Shown here: piece by piece, positions 15,641-24,397 of the stretch
Layout: each line of letters opens with the position of its first letter
Numbering within the stretch: position 1 is the stretch's first letter
Source of the DNA: JBIYSM02 sp044759095
Lineage (GTDB): Bacteria > Bacillota > Bacilli > Brevibacillales > Brevibacillaceae
Direction of reading: 5' to 3'
Length of the DNA: 54,629 bases
NCBI RefSeq assembly: GCF_044759095.2
Contig: NZ_JBIYSM020000032.1
Coordinates: 1-54,629 of the forward strand
Position numbers and translations under genes: made by a program
Notes under the pieces: model-generated
Told to the model about the DNA's origin: nothing
Database searches by the model: none
Seen by the model: only the letters and a program-made list of their open reading frames with translations

Positions 15641-16975
15641 TTACAGCAGGTCGGCAGCCAGCTGCGCCAAAACGCTGCGCTCTCCTTTCTCCAGCTTGAT
15701 GTGGCCGGCGAGCTTTTGATCTTTAAACATCTCAACGACATAGGTCAATCCGTTGTTGCTTTCATCCAAATACGGGTGATCGATCTGTTCCGGGTCCCCC
15801 ATCAACACAATTTTGGATCCTTCGCCGACACGGGTCAAAATGGTTTTTACTTCATGTTTGGTCAGGTTTTGCGCTTCGTCGATGATAATGAACTGTCCGG
15901 GAATGGAGCGCCCCCTAATGTAGGTGAGCGCTTCGACCTGAATGCTTCCCATGCCGGCCAGTATTTTGTCCAGATCGCCAGGCTTCTTCGTGTTGAACAA
16001 ATATTCCAAATTATCGTAAATCGGCTGCATCCACGGCCTTAGCTTTTCTTCCTTCTCGCCGGGGAGAAAGCCAATGTCTTTTCCTAACGGAACGATGGGT
16101 CGGGCCACCAACAGCTTCTTGTACTTCTGCAAGTCTTCAATTTGCAGAAGTCCTGCAGCAAGCGCCAGGAGCGTCTTCCCTGTTCCCGCCTTGCCCGTCA
16201 TGGTCACCAGCGGGATATCGTCTCGCAGCAGCAGTTCGGTTGCCATCCGCTGCTGTACGTTACGGGCTTTGATTCCCCAAATGGGATCATCATCGGCTAC
16301 GAGCATTTCCAGCGTTTTTCCCTCCTGATCCACTTTGCCAATGGCGGAAATGGAGGGGTTGCATTCGTCTTTCAGAACCAAAAATTGATGCGGATAAAAG
16401 CGATCGTTTGGGAAATGGGTGGAAAGAATCATTCTTCGATTGGCGTAATAGCCCTTGATGAGATCCGAGGCAACCATCCTCTTCTGATATCCGGGGTAAA
16501 TGCTGGAGTACTCGCCAACGACACGGTCGGAAAGGAAGTCCTCCGCCTTTAACCCCAAAGCGTCTGCCTTTACGCGCATGAGCGCATCCTTGCTGACGAG
16601 GATGACCGGCCGCGGGGTGGGAGTAAGATTTTCTTCCTCCTGCAGGTTTATGGCTACCGCGAGGATCCGGTTGTCGTTGGACATTTCGTGGAACTGCTTT
16701 TGCAGCTTGTGAAGCGAGGAGTGGTTAAGCTCTACGCGAAACAGCCCGCCCGTTTGAAGGAGGATGCCCTGGTGCAGCTGTCCCAGCTCGCGAAAGCTGT
16801 CCAATAGCCTGGAGACGTGTCTGGCATTTCGTCCGATTTCATCCATGTAGCGTTTTTTTGAATCAATCTCTTCCAATACCACGGCGGGGATGATGATCTC
16901 GTTGTCTTCGAAGGAGAATATCGCCCGTGGATCTTGCAGGAGTACGTTCGTGTCCAGTACGTAGATTTTTTTCAA
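15641..16975 (-). CDS. phoH: PIN-PhoH family ATPase/RNase (YlaK type)
   Basis: Cytoplasmic protein of 444 aa with two domains. The N-terminal PIN nuclease domain (about residues 1-140) opens with YVLDTNVLLQDPRAI and has the conserved acidic residues, for example EEIDSKK and SNDNRILAVA. The C-terminal PhoH ATPase domain (about 230-444) has the Walker A GKAGTGKT and the Walker B FIIIDEAQN. PIN-PhoH proteins are thought to be RNA-unwinding ribonucleases. The divergent neighbour is a YlaJ-type lipoprotein, as in the B. subtilis ylaJ-ylaK pair. The start ATG is preceded by GGAGGCGAG. Confidence 0.92.
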   Translation of the reverse strand: MKKIYVLDTNVLLQDPRAIFSFEDNEIIIPAVVLEEIDSKKRYMDEIGRNARHVSRLLDSFRELGQLHQGILLQTGGLFRVELNHSSLHKLQKQFHEMSNDNRILAVAINLQEEENLTPTPRPVILVSKDALMRVKADALGLKAEDFLSDRVVGEYSSIYPGYQKRMVASDLIKGYYANRRMILSTHFPNDRFYPHQFLVLKDECNPSISAIGKVDQEGKTLEMLVADDDPIWGIKARNVQQRMATELLLRDDIPLVTMTGKAGTGKTLLALAAGLLQIEDLQKYKKLLVARPIVPLGKDIGFLPGEKEEKLRPWMQPIYDNLEYLFNTKKPGDLDKILAGMGSIQVEALTYIRGRSIPGQFIIIDEAQNLTKHEVKTILTRVGEGSKIVLMGDPEQIDHPYLDESNNGLTYVVEMFKDQKLAGHIKLEKGERSVLAQLAADLL

Positions 16976-17172
16976 AATCTCGCCTCCTATTACCCATCTT
17001 ATATAGCTTATGCAAATACGGTAAGGATGCTAAATGCCTTAAGGCGATGTAATAAAAGTGTATGACGGGTAGAAAGGATATAGACGATGCGGTTTTTCGA
17101 ATGAAAACGGGGCAGGAGGACAACAATACACCTAACCTGTGTCCAGAAGATCAACGGAAAAGGAGAATGATT

Positions 17173-17772
17173 GTGAATCGCTTTCGTGTGATTGGGCTCA
17201 CCATACTGCTGCTTACAGCCTGTCAGCCTGCGAACAAGCCGCCCGCCAACCAGGCGGCCCCTCAACCAAACCAACCGGTGCCACATACCCAGCGCGTTCA
17301 GCAAACGGCTCCACAGCCGCAATACAACCAATCGCCGCAGGCCACTGCCAACCGTCTCGTCCAGCTTGCCTCCCGCGTGAAGAACGTTAACGACGCCACC
17401 GCTGTCGTCATCGGGAAATGGGCAGTCGTAGGAATTGATGTCAACGCACATTTGGACCGGCCGGAAGTAGGAGTAATCAAGTACTCTGTGGCTGAAGCGT
17501 TAAAGGAGGACCCGCAGGGAGCCAACGCGATCGTAACAGCCGACCCGGATATTGTGCAGCGACTGCGGGAAATGTACGCCGATATTCAGAACGGGCGGCC
17601 GATTGCCGGTTTTGCCGAAGAACTGGCCGACATCGTCGGTCGCCTGATTCCGCAATTGCCCCGTGAGGTGAAAAAGCGGGAAGAAGCGCCGTCCAAAGAA
17701 AATGAACAGCGCATCAACAAAAGTAACCGCTCCAATCCGGAAGGCAACAATAAAATTCCGGTCAACAGATAG
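17173..17772 (+). CDS. ylaJ: YhcN/YlaJ family sporulation lipoprotein
   Basis: Lipoprotein of 199 aa from the YhcN/YlaJ family, whose members occur in the forespore membrane or spore coat of Bacillales. The signal peptide FRVIGLTILLLTAC gives the lipobox cysteine near residue 15, followed by a Pro/Gln/Asn-rich linker. The core has ASRVKNVNDATAVVIGKWAVVGIDV (BON-like) and the later ANAIVTADPDIVQRLREM typical of the family, and the tail is charged. AAGGAG lies 7 nt before the GTG at 17173; the ATG two codons upstream is too close to it. It is divergent from phoH. Confidence 0.85.
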   Translation: MNRFRVIGLTILLLTACQPANKPPANQAAPQPNQPVPHTQRVQQTAPQPQYNQSPQATANRLVQLASRVKNVNDATAVVIGKWAVVGIDVNAHLDRPEVGVIKYSVAEALKEDPQGANAIVTADPDIVQRLREMYADIQNGRPIAGFAEELADIVGRLIPQLPREVKKREEAPSKENEQRINKSNRSNPEGNNKIPVNR

Positions 17773-17804
17773 TAAAGCCAGCTTTTATCGAAGCACGGCA
17801 TTCC

Positions 17805-18983
17805 CTAGCGTCCCGCATAGGTGAATGCCTTTTCGGTTTGGGGAGGCAGGCCGTCCAAAGCCTGCTCCAGGTCGCGGATCAGATCATCGGTTTCTTCCAG
17901 GCCAACGGACAGGCGAATGAGACCGTCGGTTATGCCTCTCTTCAGACGCTCCTCAGCCGGCATTGAGGCATGGGACATCATGGCCGGATAGGAAAGGATG
18001 GTTTCCACAGCTCCCAAGCTGACGGCTACGATCGGAAGCGTTACGCGGTCAAACAGCGCTTTGGCCCGCTCCCGGCTGCCTACGTCGAACGAGAGAACGG
18101 CACCGTGACCGCTTGCCTGTTGACTCTGCAGCTGATGGCCTTCGTGGTTAGAGAGACCGGTGTAGTACACCTTTTGGACAGCAGGATGCGCTTGCAGCCA
18201 GCCAGCCAGTTTTTCCGCACTTTTGCTGCTGACGTCAAGACGTGCCTTGAGCGTTTTCAAACCCCGCATCACCAGCCAGGAATCCTGTACACCCAGTATG
18301 GAACCCATGCCGTTTTGAATCAGGTACAATTCATTTCCCAGACATTCATCGCTGGTTACCGCCAGGCCTGCGACGACATCGCTGTGCCCTCCGATGAATT
18401 TGGTCGCACTGTGAATCACGATGTCTGCCCCCAGTTCCAGGGGACGTTGGTAGTATGGGGTCATAAACGTGTTGTCGACAATCGTCAAGAGACCGTGCTT
18501 TTTCGCCAGGGAGCAGATCGCGGCAATATCCGTCACCTTCAGCGTCGGATTGGAAGGCGTCTCCAAATAGATTCCTTTTGTATTTGCCCGAATCGCTGAC
18601 GCTACCAGCTCAGGGCTGGTAGTATCGACGAAACTGACTTCCATACCCAATCGGGACAGTACCCGGGTCAAAAACCGGTACGTTCCTCCGTAGACGTCCT
18701 CCGCCACGACCAGATGATCGCCGGCGGAAAAGAGCATGAACACGCTGGAGATCGCTGCCATCCCCGACGCAAACGCAAACCCTCGGGTCCCTCCCTCCAG
18801 CACAGCGATTGCCTCTTCCAACGCCTGCCTGGTGGGATTTCCGGAACGGGCATAGTCGAAAACGCCCGGCCGGTCAAGATCCGGCTGATGATAGGTGGAT
18901 GCCAGATAAAGGGGCACGGAGGACGCACCCGTCACCCTGTCAAAGCACGCAGTCCCGTGAAGCAGTTTTGTGGCAAAGTTCAT
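17805..18983 (-). CDS. metC: Cystathionine beta-lyase (MetC type)
   Basis: PLP-dependent Cys/Met metabolism enzyme of 392 aa; expected to cleave cystathionine to homocysteine, pyruvate and ammonia. The Schiff-base lysine lies in VIHSATKFIGGHSDV (about residue 195), and YARSGNPTR, FASGMAAI and DVYGGTYR are family motifs. Its ATG overlaps the metI stop (ATGA), so the two are probably translationally coupled, as in B. subtilis metI-metC. The operon is preceded by an S-box, tying both genes to SAM levels. Cystathionine gamma-lyase is the alternative on sequence alone; the operon argues for MetC. Confidence 0.9.
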   Translation of the reverse strand: MNFATKLLHGTACFDRVTGASSVPLYLASTYHQPDLDRPGVFDYARSGNPTRQALEEAIAVLEGGTRGFAFASGMAAISSVFMLFSAGDHLVVAEDVYGGTYRFLTRVLSRLGMEVSFVDTTSPELVASAIRANTKGIYLETPSNPTLKVTDIAAICSLAKKHGLLTIVDNTFMTPYYQRPLELGADIVIHSATKFIGGHSDVVAGLAVTSDECLGNELYLIQNGMGSILGVQDSWLVMRGLKTLKARLDVSSKSAEKLAGWLQAHPAVQKVYYTGLSNHEGHQLQSQQASGHGAVLSFDVGSRERAKALFDRVTLPIVAVSLGAVETILSYPAMMSHASMPAEERLKRGITDGLIRLSVGLEETDDLIRDLEQALDGLPPQTEKAFTYAGR

Positions 18984-20143
18984 CGCTGATTCCCTCCCGC
19001 TTGCAAACTGACATCCAAGGCTTGAGACAAGTCGGCAATCAGATCGTCGGGGTGTTCAATCCCGACGGACAGCCGCAGCAACCGGTCGCATACGCCAACT
19101 TTCTCACGTATGTCCCGAGGGATGTCGGCGTGCGTTTGGGTGGCCGGATACGTACACAGCGACTCTACGCCTCCCAGACTCTCGGCAAAGGAAACGATAC
19201 GCAGGCGGGAAAGGAACGGAGCTACCTGCGCCGCGTCCCGCACCCGGAACGAAAGCATGCCGCCGAACCCGTTCGACTGGCTCTTCTGCACCTCGTGGTC
19301 CGGGTGGTCGTCAAGACCGGGATAAAAGACTTCTGCCACCGCCGGATGTTCACGTAGACATCGTGCGAGCGCGAATGCATTGGATTGATGCCGTTCCATG
19401 CGCAGCGCGAGCGTTTTCATTCCGCGCAGGAGAAGCCACGAGTCCTGCGGCCCCAGAACCGCTCCGATGGAATTGTGCAAAAATCTGACTTTTTCAGATA
19501 ACTCGGCGCCTTTTGTCACGATCAGACCGGCCAGAACGTCATTGTGCCCGCCCAAATATTTCGTGGCGCTGTGAAACACGAGGTCAGCCCCCAGCTCCAA
19601 TGGTCTCTGGAAATACGGAGAGAGGAATGTATTGTCGACAAGGGTCAGGATTCCGTGCCGCTTGGCCAGTTGGCATACCCTGGCGATGTCAGTAACCTGC
19701 ATCAGGGGATTGGTAGGCGTCTCGACCAGCAAAGCTTTCGTCTCGGGCTGAATCGCTTTTTCCACCTGCTCCAGATCACGCAGGTCCACGTAGGAAAACG
19801 ACAGACCGTAGCGGGAGAGCACCTGCTCAAACAAGCGGTATGTACCTCCATAGAGATCAAGCGAAACGACGAAATGATCGCCTTGGGAGAACAACCCCAT
19901 CAGGGTATGGATCGCCGCCATTCCCGATGCGAAGGCAAAACCGGCGTCTCCTCCCTCCGCATCCGCTATGGCCTGCTCCAGTACCGTGCGCGTCGGATTG
20001 GCTGTCCGGGAATAATCAAAACCCGTACTTTCTCCCAATGCCGGATGGCGGTACGCGGTTGCATGATACACGGGGAAACTGACCGCTCCCGTTTGAGAAT
20101 CCTTTCCTACTCCTGCCTGCACCAATTTTGTCTCCAAATGCAT
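18980..20143 (-). CDS. metI: Cystathionine gamma-synthase / O-acetylhomoserine thiolyase (MetI type)
   Basis: PLP enzyme of 387 aa joining an activated homoserine with cysteine (or sulfide) in methionine synthesis. The motifs are parallel to its neighbour but distinct: STGFDYSRTANPTR, FASGMAAIHTLMGLF, VETPTNPLMQVTDIA, HSATKYLGGHNDVLAGL with the PLP lysine near residue 200, and SFAESLGGVESL near the end. These follow B. subtilis MetI closely as I recall it. It is the first gene of the S-box operon, with an ATGA overlap into metC. The start ATG is at 20143. Confidence 0.92.
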   Translation of the reverse strand: MHLETKLVQAGVGKDSQTGAVSFPVYHATAYRHPALGESTGFDYSRTANPTRTVLEQAIADAEGGDAGFAFASGMAAIHTLMGLFSQGDHFVVSLDLYGGTYRLFEQVLSRYGLSFSYVDLRDLEQVEKAIQPETKALLVETPTNPLMQVTDIARVCQLAKRHGILTLVDNTFLSPYFQRPLELGADLVFHSATKYLGGHNDVLAGLIVTKGAELSEKVRFLHNSIGAVLGPQDSWLLLRGMKTLALRMERHQSNAFALARCLREHPAVAEVFYPGLDDHPDHEVQKSQSNGFGGMLSFRVRDAAQVAPFLSRLRIVSFAESLGGVESLCTYPATQTHADIPRDIREKVGVCDRLLRLSVGIEHPDDLIADLSQALDVSLQAGGNQR

Positions 20144-20172
20144 GGCTTTCCCTCCACATCTTTATTGAGGGC

Positions 20173-20212
20173 AAATAAAAAAGCCCTCTTTCTCTTAAAA
20201 AGAAGGCTTTGT
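20173..20212 (-). terminator. S-box intrinsic terminator (expression platform)
   Basis: Minus strand hairpin AAGCCTTCTTTTT / AAGAGGGCTT followed by a T run, between the S-box aptamer and metI. It is the expected premature terminator when SAM is bound. Confidence 0.85.
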
Positions 20213-20230
20213 TTACGGGTACCGTAAGCA

Positions 20231-20352
20231 ACTCCTTCTCATCTTTCAGAGCGTTCGCTCTGCAGGAATTAGCACCATTATCTCCCTATGAATCATAGGA
20301 GATCGGTTGCCGGGCATCATCGGGCCAGTCCCTCCGCCTCTCTGGATAAGAA
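20231..20352 (-). promoter_or_regulatory. SAM-I (S-box) riboswitch aptamer controlling metI-metC
   Basis: The minus strand shows the S-box signature blocks in order: CTTATCCAGAGAGGCGGAGG, GACTGGCCC, GATGATGCCCGGCAACC, a variable hairpin with arms ATCTCCTATGA / TCATAGGGAGAT, AATGGTGCTAATTCC, and GATGAGAAGGAG. It lies between a consensus promoter and a terminator hairpin upstream of metI. SAM binding should favour termination. Confidence 0.97.
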
Positions 20353-20381
20353 AGTTATTGCTATTCAATTGAATTGAACTT

Positions 20382-20410
20382 ATCGTACCCAATCGTCTGA
20401 ATATTGTCAA
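20382..20410 (-). promoter_or_regulatory. metI-metC promoter
   Basis: TTGACA (20405-20410), 17-nt spacer, TACGAT (20382-20387) on the minus strand, about 30 nt before the S-box. Confidence 0.85.
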
Positions 20411-20423
20411 CCGGTTTTTCTTT

Positions 20424-20879
20424 TCAAGCTTTGCGAAGCGCGGTCATCACCTGATTATCGAGTTTGGCCGCGGCTTTCTTGTCATACGTCTTTTCATACT
20501 GCGGCTCTACGGAGATGCGGGAACCGTAAAACATCACATCGCGCACGGCCTCGATGGAGATCTCCACCATCGCAAGCTTTAACGGCACCTCTTCCATCCG
20601 CTCGACTTTTACCGCGGCCCTGCCGTTGATGGCGTAAGAAGAGCCCGCTCCGATCAGGTGCAATACCACCTGCGGTTCTTTTGCAATATTGGTGAGGATG
20701 CGCGAACGATTGTCGACAGCAAAACGAATGGTTTGTTGAGAAGGCGCATAGACCCATGATAGAGAGCTGATCGAAGGCGCACCTGTTTCATGATCAATGG
20801 TCCCCAATGTGACGAAACGCTCCTGCTGCAGCAGCGCAAACAGGTCTTCCGACAGCGATTGAGCAACGGTTTCGGCCAT
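20424..20879 (-). CDS. Pyridoxamine-5'-phosphate-oxidase-like FMN-binding split-barrel protein
   Basis: Small flavin-binding-fold protein of 151 aa. The split-barrel pattern is visible: LLQQERFVTLGTIDHETGAPSIS, then WVYAPSQQTIRFAVDNRSRILTNIAKEPQVVLHLIG, then INGRAAV and a conserved C-terminal region. Such proteins bind FMN or haem and serve as oxidoreductases or stress proteins; the true PdxH catalytic set is not recognisable. The ATG at 20879 follows AAGGAGGAAT; an in-frame upstream extension to 20936 has no ribosome site. It is apparently monocistronic. Confidence 0.75.
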   Translation of the reverse strand: MAETVAQSLSEDLFALLQQERFVTLGTIDHETGAPSISSLSWVYAPSQQTIRFAVDNRSRILTNIAKEPQVVLHLIGAGSSYAINGRAAVKVERMEEVPLKLAMVEISIEAVRDVMFYGSRISVEPQYEKTYDKKAAAKLDNQVMTALRKA

Positions 20880-21034
20880 TCCGATTCCTCCTTGGAAAAG
20901 ATATGTACGTCTATTGTACCTGTGCCACTCGCCCAAGGCAAACCATACCGTTCAGGCTCCGCTTGCTTCCCTTCCCTTTTTTTCCTAAACTGGTAGAAAC
21001 CAAAACAAGTCCGATGTGAAAGGAGGCGATGTTT

Positions 21035-21376
21035 ATGTCGCAGTCCCCTACCGACCGAATTCTGGCCAAAGTGGATCAACTGCTGGAGGAACTGCAGGAA
21101 GTGCGCAAATTAAACGAGCGCATGGATAAGATCGCCCTGTTTCTGGAAGACATCCGTCTTGCCGATGTCATTCAAAATTACACAGCCCCGCGCAAGCTGC
21201 TCTGGACCAATTTCCTCGCAGGCTTGGCACGGGGGCTGGGGTTAACCATCGGAACGGCCATTGTGTTAGGTCTGCTCGGGTATATCCTGAAGCAGTTTCT
21301 ATCCGTTCCGATCATCGGCGATTACATCGGCCAACTGGTTGATTACGTCAATGCCTACCGGAATAGCAGGTATTAA
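21035..21376 (+). CDS. DUF5665 small membrane protein
   Basis: Protein of 113 aa: an N-terminal coiled coil (RILAKVDQLLEELQEVRKLNERMDKIALFL), then RLADVIQNYTAPRKLLWTNFLAGLARGLGL and a hydrophobic stretch (about residues 68-92), ending near VPIIGDYIGQLVDYV. This layout is that of DUF5665 proteins; the function is unknown. The second ATG at 21035 is chosen because AGGAGG lies 8 nt upstream; the ATG at 21029 is only 2 nt from it. Its stop codon overlaps the stop of the convergent gene. Confidence 0.8.
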   Translation: MSQSPTDRILAKVDQLLEELQEVRKLNERMDKIALFLEDIRLADVIQNYTAPRKLLWTNFLAGLARGLGLTIGTAIVLGLLGYILKQFLSVPIIGDYIGQLVDYVNAYRNSRY

Positions 21377-22785
21377 TCGTCGTTGTCATCTTTGCCATTG
21401 CGGTCACGGTCATCGTCATCGTCGCGGTAGTCATCGTCATCATCGCGGTCGTCATCGTCGTCATCGCGATCATCGTCGTCATCGCGATCAGACCATTTTT
21501 TGTGTCCGTACGCGTGCCCTTTACCCTTGTGCTTTTCTTTCTTCTCTTTCTCTTCTTTCTTTTCTTTTGGTTTTTCCGGCAGCTCGTTGACCGGCGTTCC
21601 GTGCGGAATGTCTGCCTTCGCTACCAGCTTGCCATCCACGTATAGCTCCAGGTGAACTGCTTTTGCGCTGTAGGAGCGGTTTTTGTAGCTGATGTTGATT
21701 TCAAACTCCTCTTTGTCGTTCAGCTTCACTTCGTGCTTTTTGCCGTCCGGTGCCACTACATAGAGCTTGGCCTTTTTCACGTCATCAAGCTTCTCCACTT
21801 TCCCTTTCACTTGAACAAGCTTGTATTTTGCATGAATCGTGGCCGTACCTGTGATTTTGAAGGTTTGCGGCTCAGTCGTTGCTGGCGGTGCGTTGACAGT
21901 CAGCACCTCAACGGTTTCGGAGTCGATTTTTTTGCCGTCCTTATACGCTTCCACAAGAACGTCCTGTTTTTTCTCGGAAATGTTCTTGAAGGTTGCCTTA
22001 AAGGTACCGACGCCCTGCCACAATTTTTTCACGTCCACTTTTTTCTTCTCGCCGTTGTACGTAACGAACACTTCGTCAGCTTCCAGGCTAACGATGCCGT
22101 TTACCTTCACTTCTTTTTTCTTCAGGTCGTTTGTCGCGAGGGTATGCACGATCACGTCCTTTTCCACAACGGTATCCGTGTTGATTTGGACTTCCTTCGT
22201 TTCCACCACCTTGTCTCCTACATACGCTTTCAGGGAAGCATACTGCGGAGTCTCGCTAACCACAGCAGCAAAGCTCACCGCAAAGGTGTCGTCGGCATTC
22301 GGCACGACTTCAATGATGTCACCGTTCGGCTTCGTCACCACCACCTTGGTAACGTCGTCCGTCACTTCCCCTTTGATGTAGGTGGTTTTGTCCACCGTTT
22401 CCGGCTTTACGCTGATGAAACCTTCGCTGGTCTCATCAAACCGCACTTCCAGGTAGATGTCCTCGTAATGTTCATTGTAGATTTTGTTCCATTCTGCCTC
22501 ACGCTGCTCGATAAACGTGGACATTTTCGCGTCCAGGTTAATTTCTTCCACGACGATGTAGAGGTGTTCCGCCTGCGTTTTCAACAGCATGTTCAGCGTG
22601 GCGGGATCTTTTTCCGCCAGTGTCTTCAGATGGTAGCGGGTTACCTGCTTTCCTTCTTCGTTCATCACGACTTTGGCGCTGCTGGCATCAAAAGAGCTTG
22701 CATTCGCCCAGAGCGGGGTAACCGCACCTGCGATGGCTGCCGCGGCTACGATAGCCAATACAGGTTTCGACATGTATTTTTTCAT
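21373..22785 (-). CDS. Secreted protein with Asp/Arg-repeat C-terminal tail
   Basis: Exported protein of 470 aa; I do not recognise the family. A signal peptide (about residues 1-30, ending near WANASS) is followed by three or so Ig/FN3-like beta units, each with a VVxxPNGD- or VTYNGEKK-type turn (about 125-220, 225-310 and 320-400). A Lys/Glu-rich linker (KPKEKKEEKEKKEKHKGKG) leads to a tail of about 40 residues made of RDDDDD-type repeats. The tail is a strong anionic patch and may bind calcium or another cation, by analogy with Asp-rich repeats. The DNA under the tail is a low-complexity GTCATC tract. AAAGGGGAG precedes the ATG. Confidence 0.75.
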   Translation of the reverse strand: MKKYMSKPVLAIVAAAAIAGAVTPLWANASSFDASSAKVVMNEEGKQVTRYHLKTLAEKDPATLNMLLKTQAEHLYIVVEEINLDAKMSTFIEQREAEWNKIYNEHYEDIYLEVRFDETSEGFISVKPETVDKTTYIKGEVTDDVTKVVVTKPNGDIIEVVPNADDTFAVSFAAVVSETPQYASLKAYVGDKVVETKEVQINTDTVVEKDVIVHTLATNDLKKKEVKVNGIVSLEADEVFVTYNGEKKKVDVKKLWQGVGTFKATFKNISEKKQDVLVEAYKDGKKIDSETVEVLTVNAPPATTEPQTFKITGTATIHAKYKLVQVKGKVEKLDDVKKAKLYVVAPDGKKHEVKLNDKEEFEINISYKNRSYSAKAVHLELYVDGKLVAKADIPHGTPVNELPEKPKEKKEEKEKKEKHKGKGHAYGHKKWSDRDDDDDRDDDDDDRDDDDDYRDDDDDRDRNGKDDNDD

Positions 22786-22888
22786 AACGAACTCCCCTTT
22801 CCAATGCTTTCCTTACTTACATGAGCACCATTACTGACGAAGGGTGTCGCAGAAAGGTTGCAAATGAGGAGAAAAATATTTCAGTAGT

Positions 22889-22920
22889 CAAAAAAAAGAG
22901 GCATCAATCATGCCTCTGTC
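22889..22920 (-). terminator. ilvE terminator
   Basis: Hairpin AGAGGCAT / ATGCCTCT followed by seven T on the minus strand. The stem includes the last codons and the stop of ilvE. Confidence 0.85.
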
Positions 22921-23828
22921 TTGTATACGGGCGTGAGCCAATGGCGATAGGCCGGGTTGTTTCCGCGGACTGCGTCGAAATAGAGCTTTTGCAGCGTCAG
23001 CGTTTTGTCTCCAGGGCGGCCGCTGCCGACCGGTCTGTGATCGACTTTTGTTACTGGTGCCACCTGCACGCCGGTTCCGCACATGAACAGCTCATCCGCA
23101 ACGTACAGTTCGGTTCGGTCGATCGAGCGCACTTCTATTTTCATTCCCGCATCCTGCGCAAGCTCAAGCAGGGTTGTACGGGTGATCCCTTCCAAAATAG
23201 CGTCGGAAACCGGGGAAGTAATCAGCTTGTCCCCACGGACCATGAACAGGTTGGAGGCGGTTCCTTCCGCAACATGACCGTCAGGCGTCAGCATGATCCC
23301 GTCGTCAAATCCGCTCTCCAAGAGATCATCGACGGCTAACGCTGCATTGATGTAGCTGCCCGTCGCTTTCGCCCGAGTAGGGATGGCGTTGTCATCCAGA
23401 CGGCGCCACGGCGAAATGCCCACATGCAGACCCTTGTTTACGTCCAGGTAGTCACCCAGCGGAACGGTAAAGATACTGCAAGCATCCCGGATGCCGCTCA
23501 GCTTGACCTTTACCACCGGATCAGCCTTGTACGCCAGAGGACGGATATAGACGTCCTCGCGGTATTCACTCCGTTGTAATATTTCCACGGTTGTCTCCAT
23601 CAGCTGCTCAACCGTCTCCGGAATCCGGATCTTCAGGATGCGACAGGATTGCAGCATGCGGACGTAGTGCTCCGGTCCCTTCAATACGTACAGTTCTTCA
23701 TGGGTGGAGTTCCAGTAGGCCCGAATCCCTTCAAATACGCCTGTGCCGTAGTTAAATGCATGAGTGGCAATACTTACGTTTGCATCCTGAAGGGGCACGA
23801 TTTTTCCTTCAAAATAAGCATAAGACAC
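22908..23828 (-). CDS. ilvE: Branched-chain amino acid aminotransferase
   Basis: Class IV PLP aminotransferase of 306 aa that interconverts branched-chain amino acids and their keto acids; this is also the entry step to leucine catabolism served by the yng operon. The motifs are THAFNYGTGVFEGIRAYW near the start, the PLP lysine in TRAKATGSYINAALA (about residue 160), and DGHVAEGTASNLFMVR. The open frame could begin at a GTG at 23852, but GGGAGGG lies 9 nt before the GTG at 23828, giving the usual N terminus MSYAYFEGKIVPL. D-amino acid transaminase is excluded by length and motif pattern. Confidence 0.93.
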   Translation of the reverse strand: MSYAYFEGKIVPLQDANVSIATHAFNYGTGVFEGIRAYWNSTHEELYVLKGPEHYVRMLQSCRILKIRIPETVEQLMETTVEILQRSEYREDVYIRPLAYKADPVVKVKLSGIRDACSIFTVPLGDYLDVNKGLHVGISPWRRLDDNAIPTRAKATGSYINAALAVDDLLESGFDDGIMLTPDGHVAEGTASNLFMVRGDKLITSPVSDAILEGITRTTLLELAQDAGMKIEVRSIDRTELYVADELFMCGTGVQVAPVTKVDHRPVGSGRPGDKTLTLQKLYFDAVRGNNPAYRHWLTPVYKTEA

Positions 23829-23927
23829 CTGATTCAGCCCTCCCTGTCCCACTATTCAAAAATGATTAACAATATCCTACCACTTTTTCAGGTTTACTGT
23901 AAAATAAAAAAACGACCCTCAACCAAG

Positions 23928-24070
23928 AAAACCCACCCGGCATTCGCTATCCTCGACCCACTCGGCGTTAGCTATCGCTGTGCCGAGTGGGGTCCCCTTC
24001 TTCGCCGGGCGGGGCCCCGAACACTTTTCTAGCGGCTGTATGGGATGTCCAAATTTATAAATTCTTATAC
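23928..24070 (+). repeat. Interspersed hairpin element, copy E
   Basis: Full copy with outer stem, inner CCACTCGGC / GCCGAGTGG stem, ccccgaacac block and AT-rich tail. It lies between ilvE and the terminator of the next minus-strand gene. Confidence 0.92.
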
Positions 24071-24078
24071 ACGAACAA

Positions 24079-24111
24079 AATGAAACCCGCCTGCGTACGG
24101 GCGGGTTCATG
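24079..24111 (-). terminator. Terminator of the 24113-24385 gene
   Basis: GAACCCGCC / GGCGGGTTTC hairpin followed by ATTTTG on the minus strand, directly next to element copy E. Confidence 0.75.
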
Positions 24112-24112
24112 C

Positions 24113-24385
24113 TCATTGATTGTACCTAGGTTCACTTTGAATGGCATTTAGCAGTGATTCCACTGCCTCGGCATCATACCTCCGGCTTGTTTGCGTACCG
24201 CCTGTGACACATTGAAGCCAATACGCGTCCCCTTCTTTTTTGTACTGAAGATCAGACACCTGATGATCTTCGCTCAGGATGTCCTGAAAGAAGGCAGCCG
24301 TATCCAAAGCCGACCGGTCATGAGGGCGGGCGTCGGCCACAATCCGGATTTGCAACCAGTTGTACAAAGCGTCGTCCAGTTTCAT
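24113..24385 (-). CDS. Small hypothetical protein
   Basis: Soluble 90-aa protein I do not recognise. It has an N-terminal amphipathic helix (LDDALYNWLQIRIVADARP), a middle beta strand with QYKKEGDAYWLQCV and a C-terminal helix. It lies 12 bp after the YlaH-like gene and is probably the last gene of the nfo-ylaH-like transcription unit. Confidence 0.7.
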   Translation of the reverse strand: MKLDDALYNWLQIRIVADARPHDRSALDTAAFFQDILSEDHQVSDLQYKKEGDAYWLQCVTGGTQTSRRYDAEAVESLLNAIQSEPRYNQ

Positions 24386-24397
24386 AACAGCACCCTC

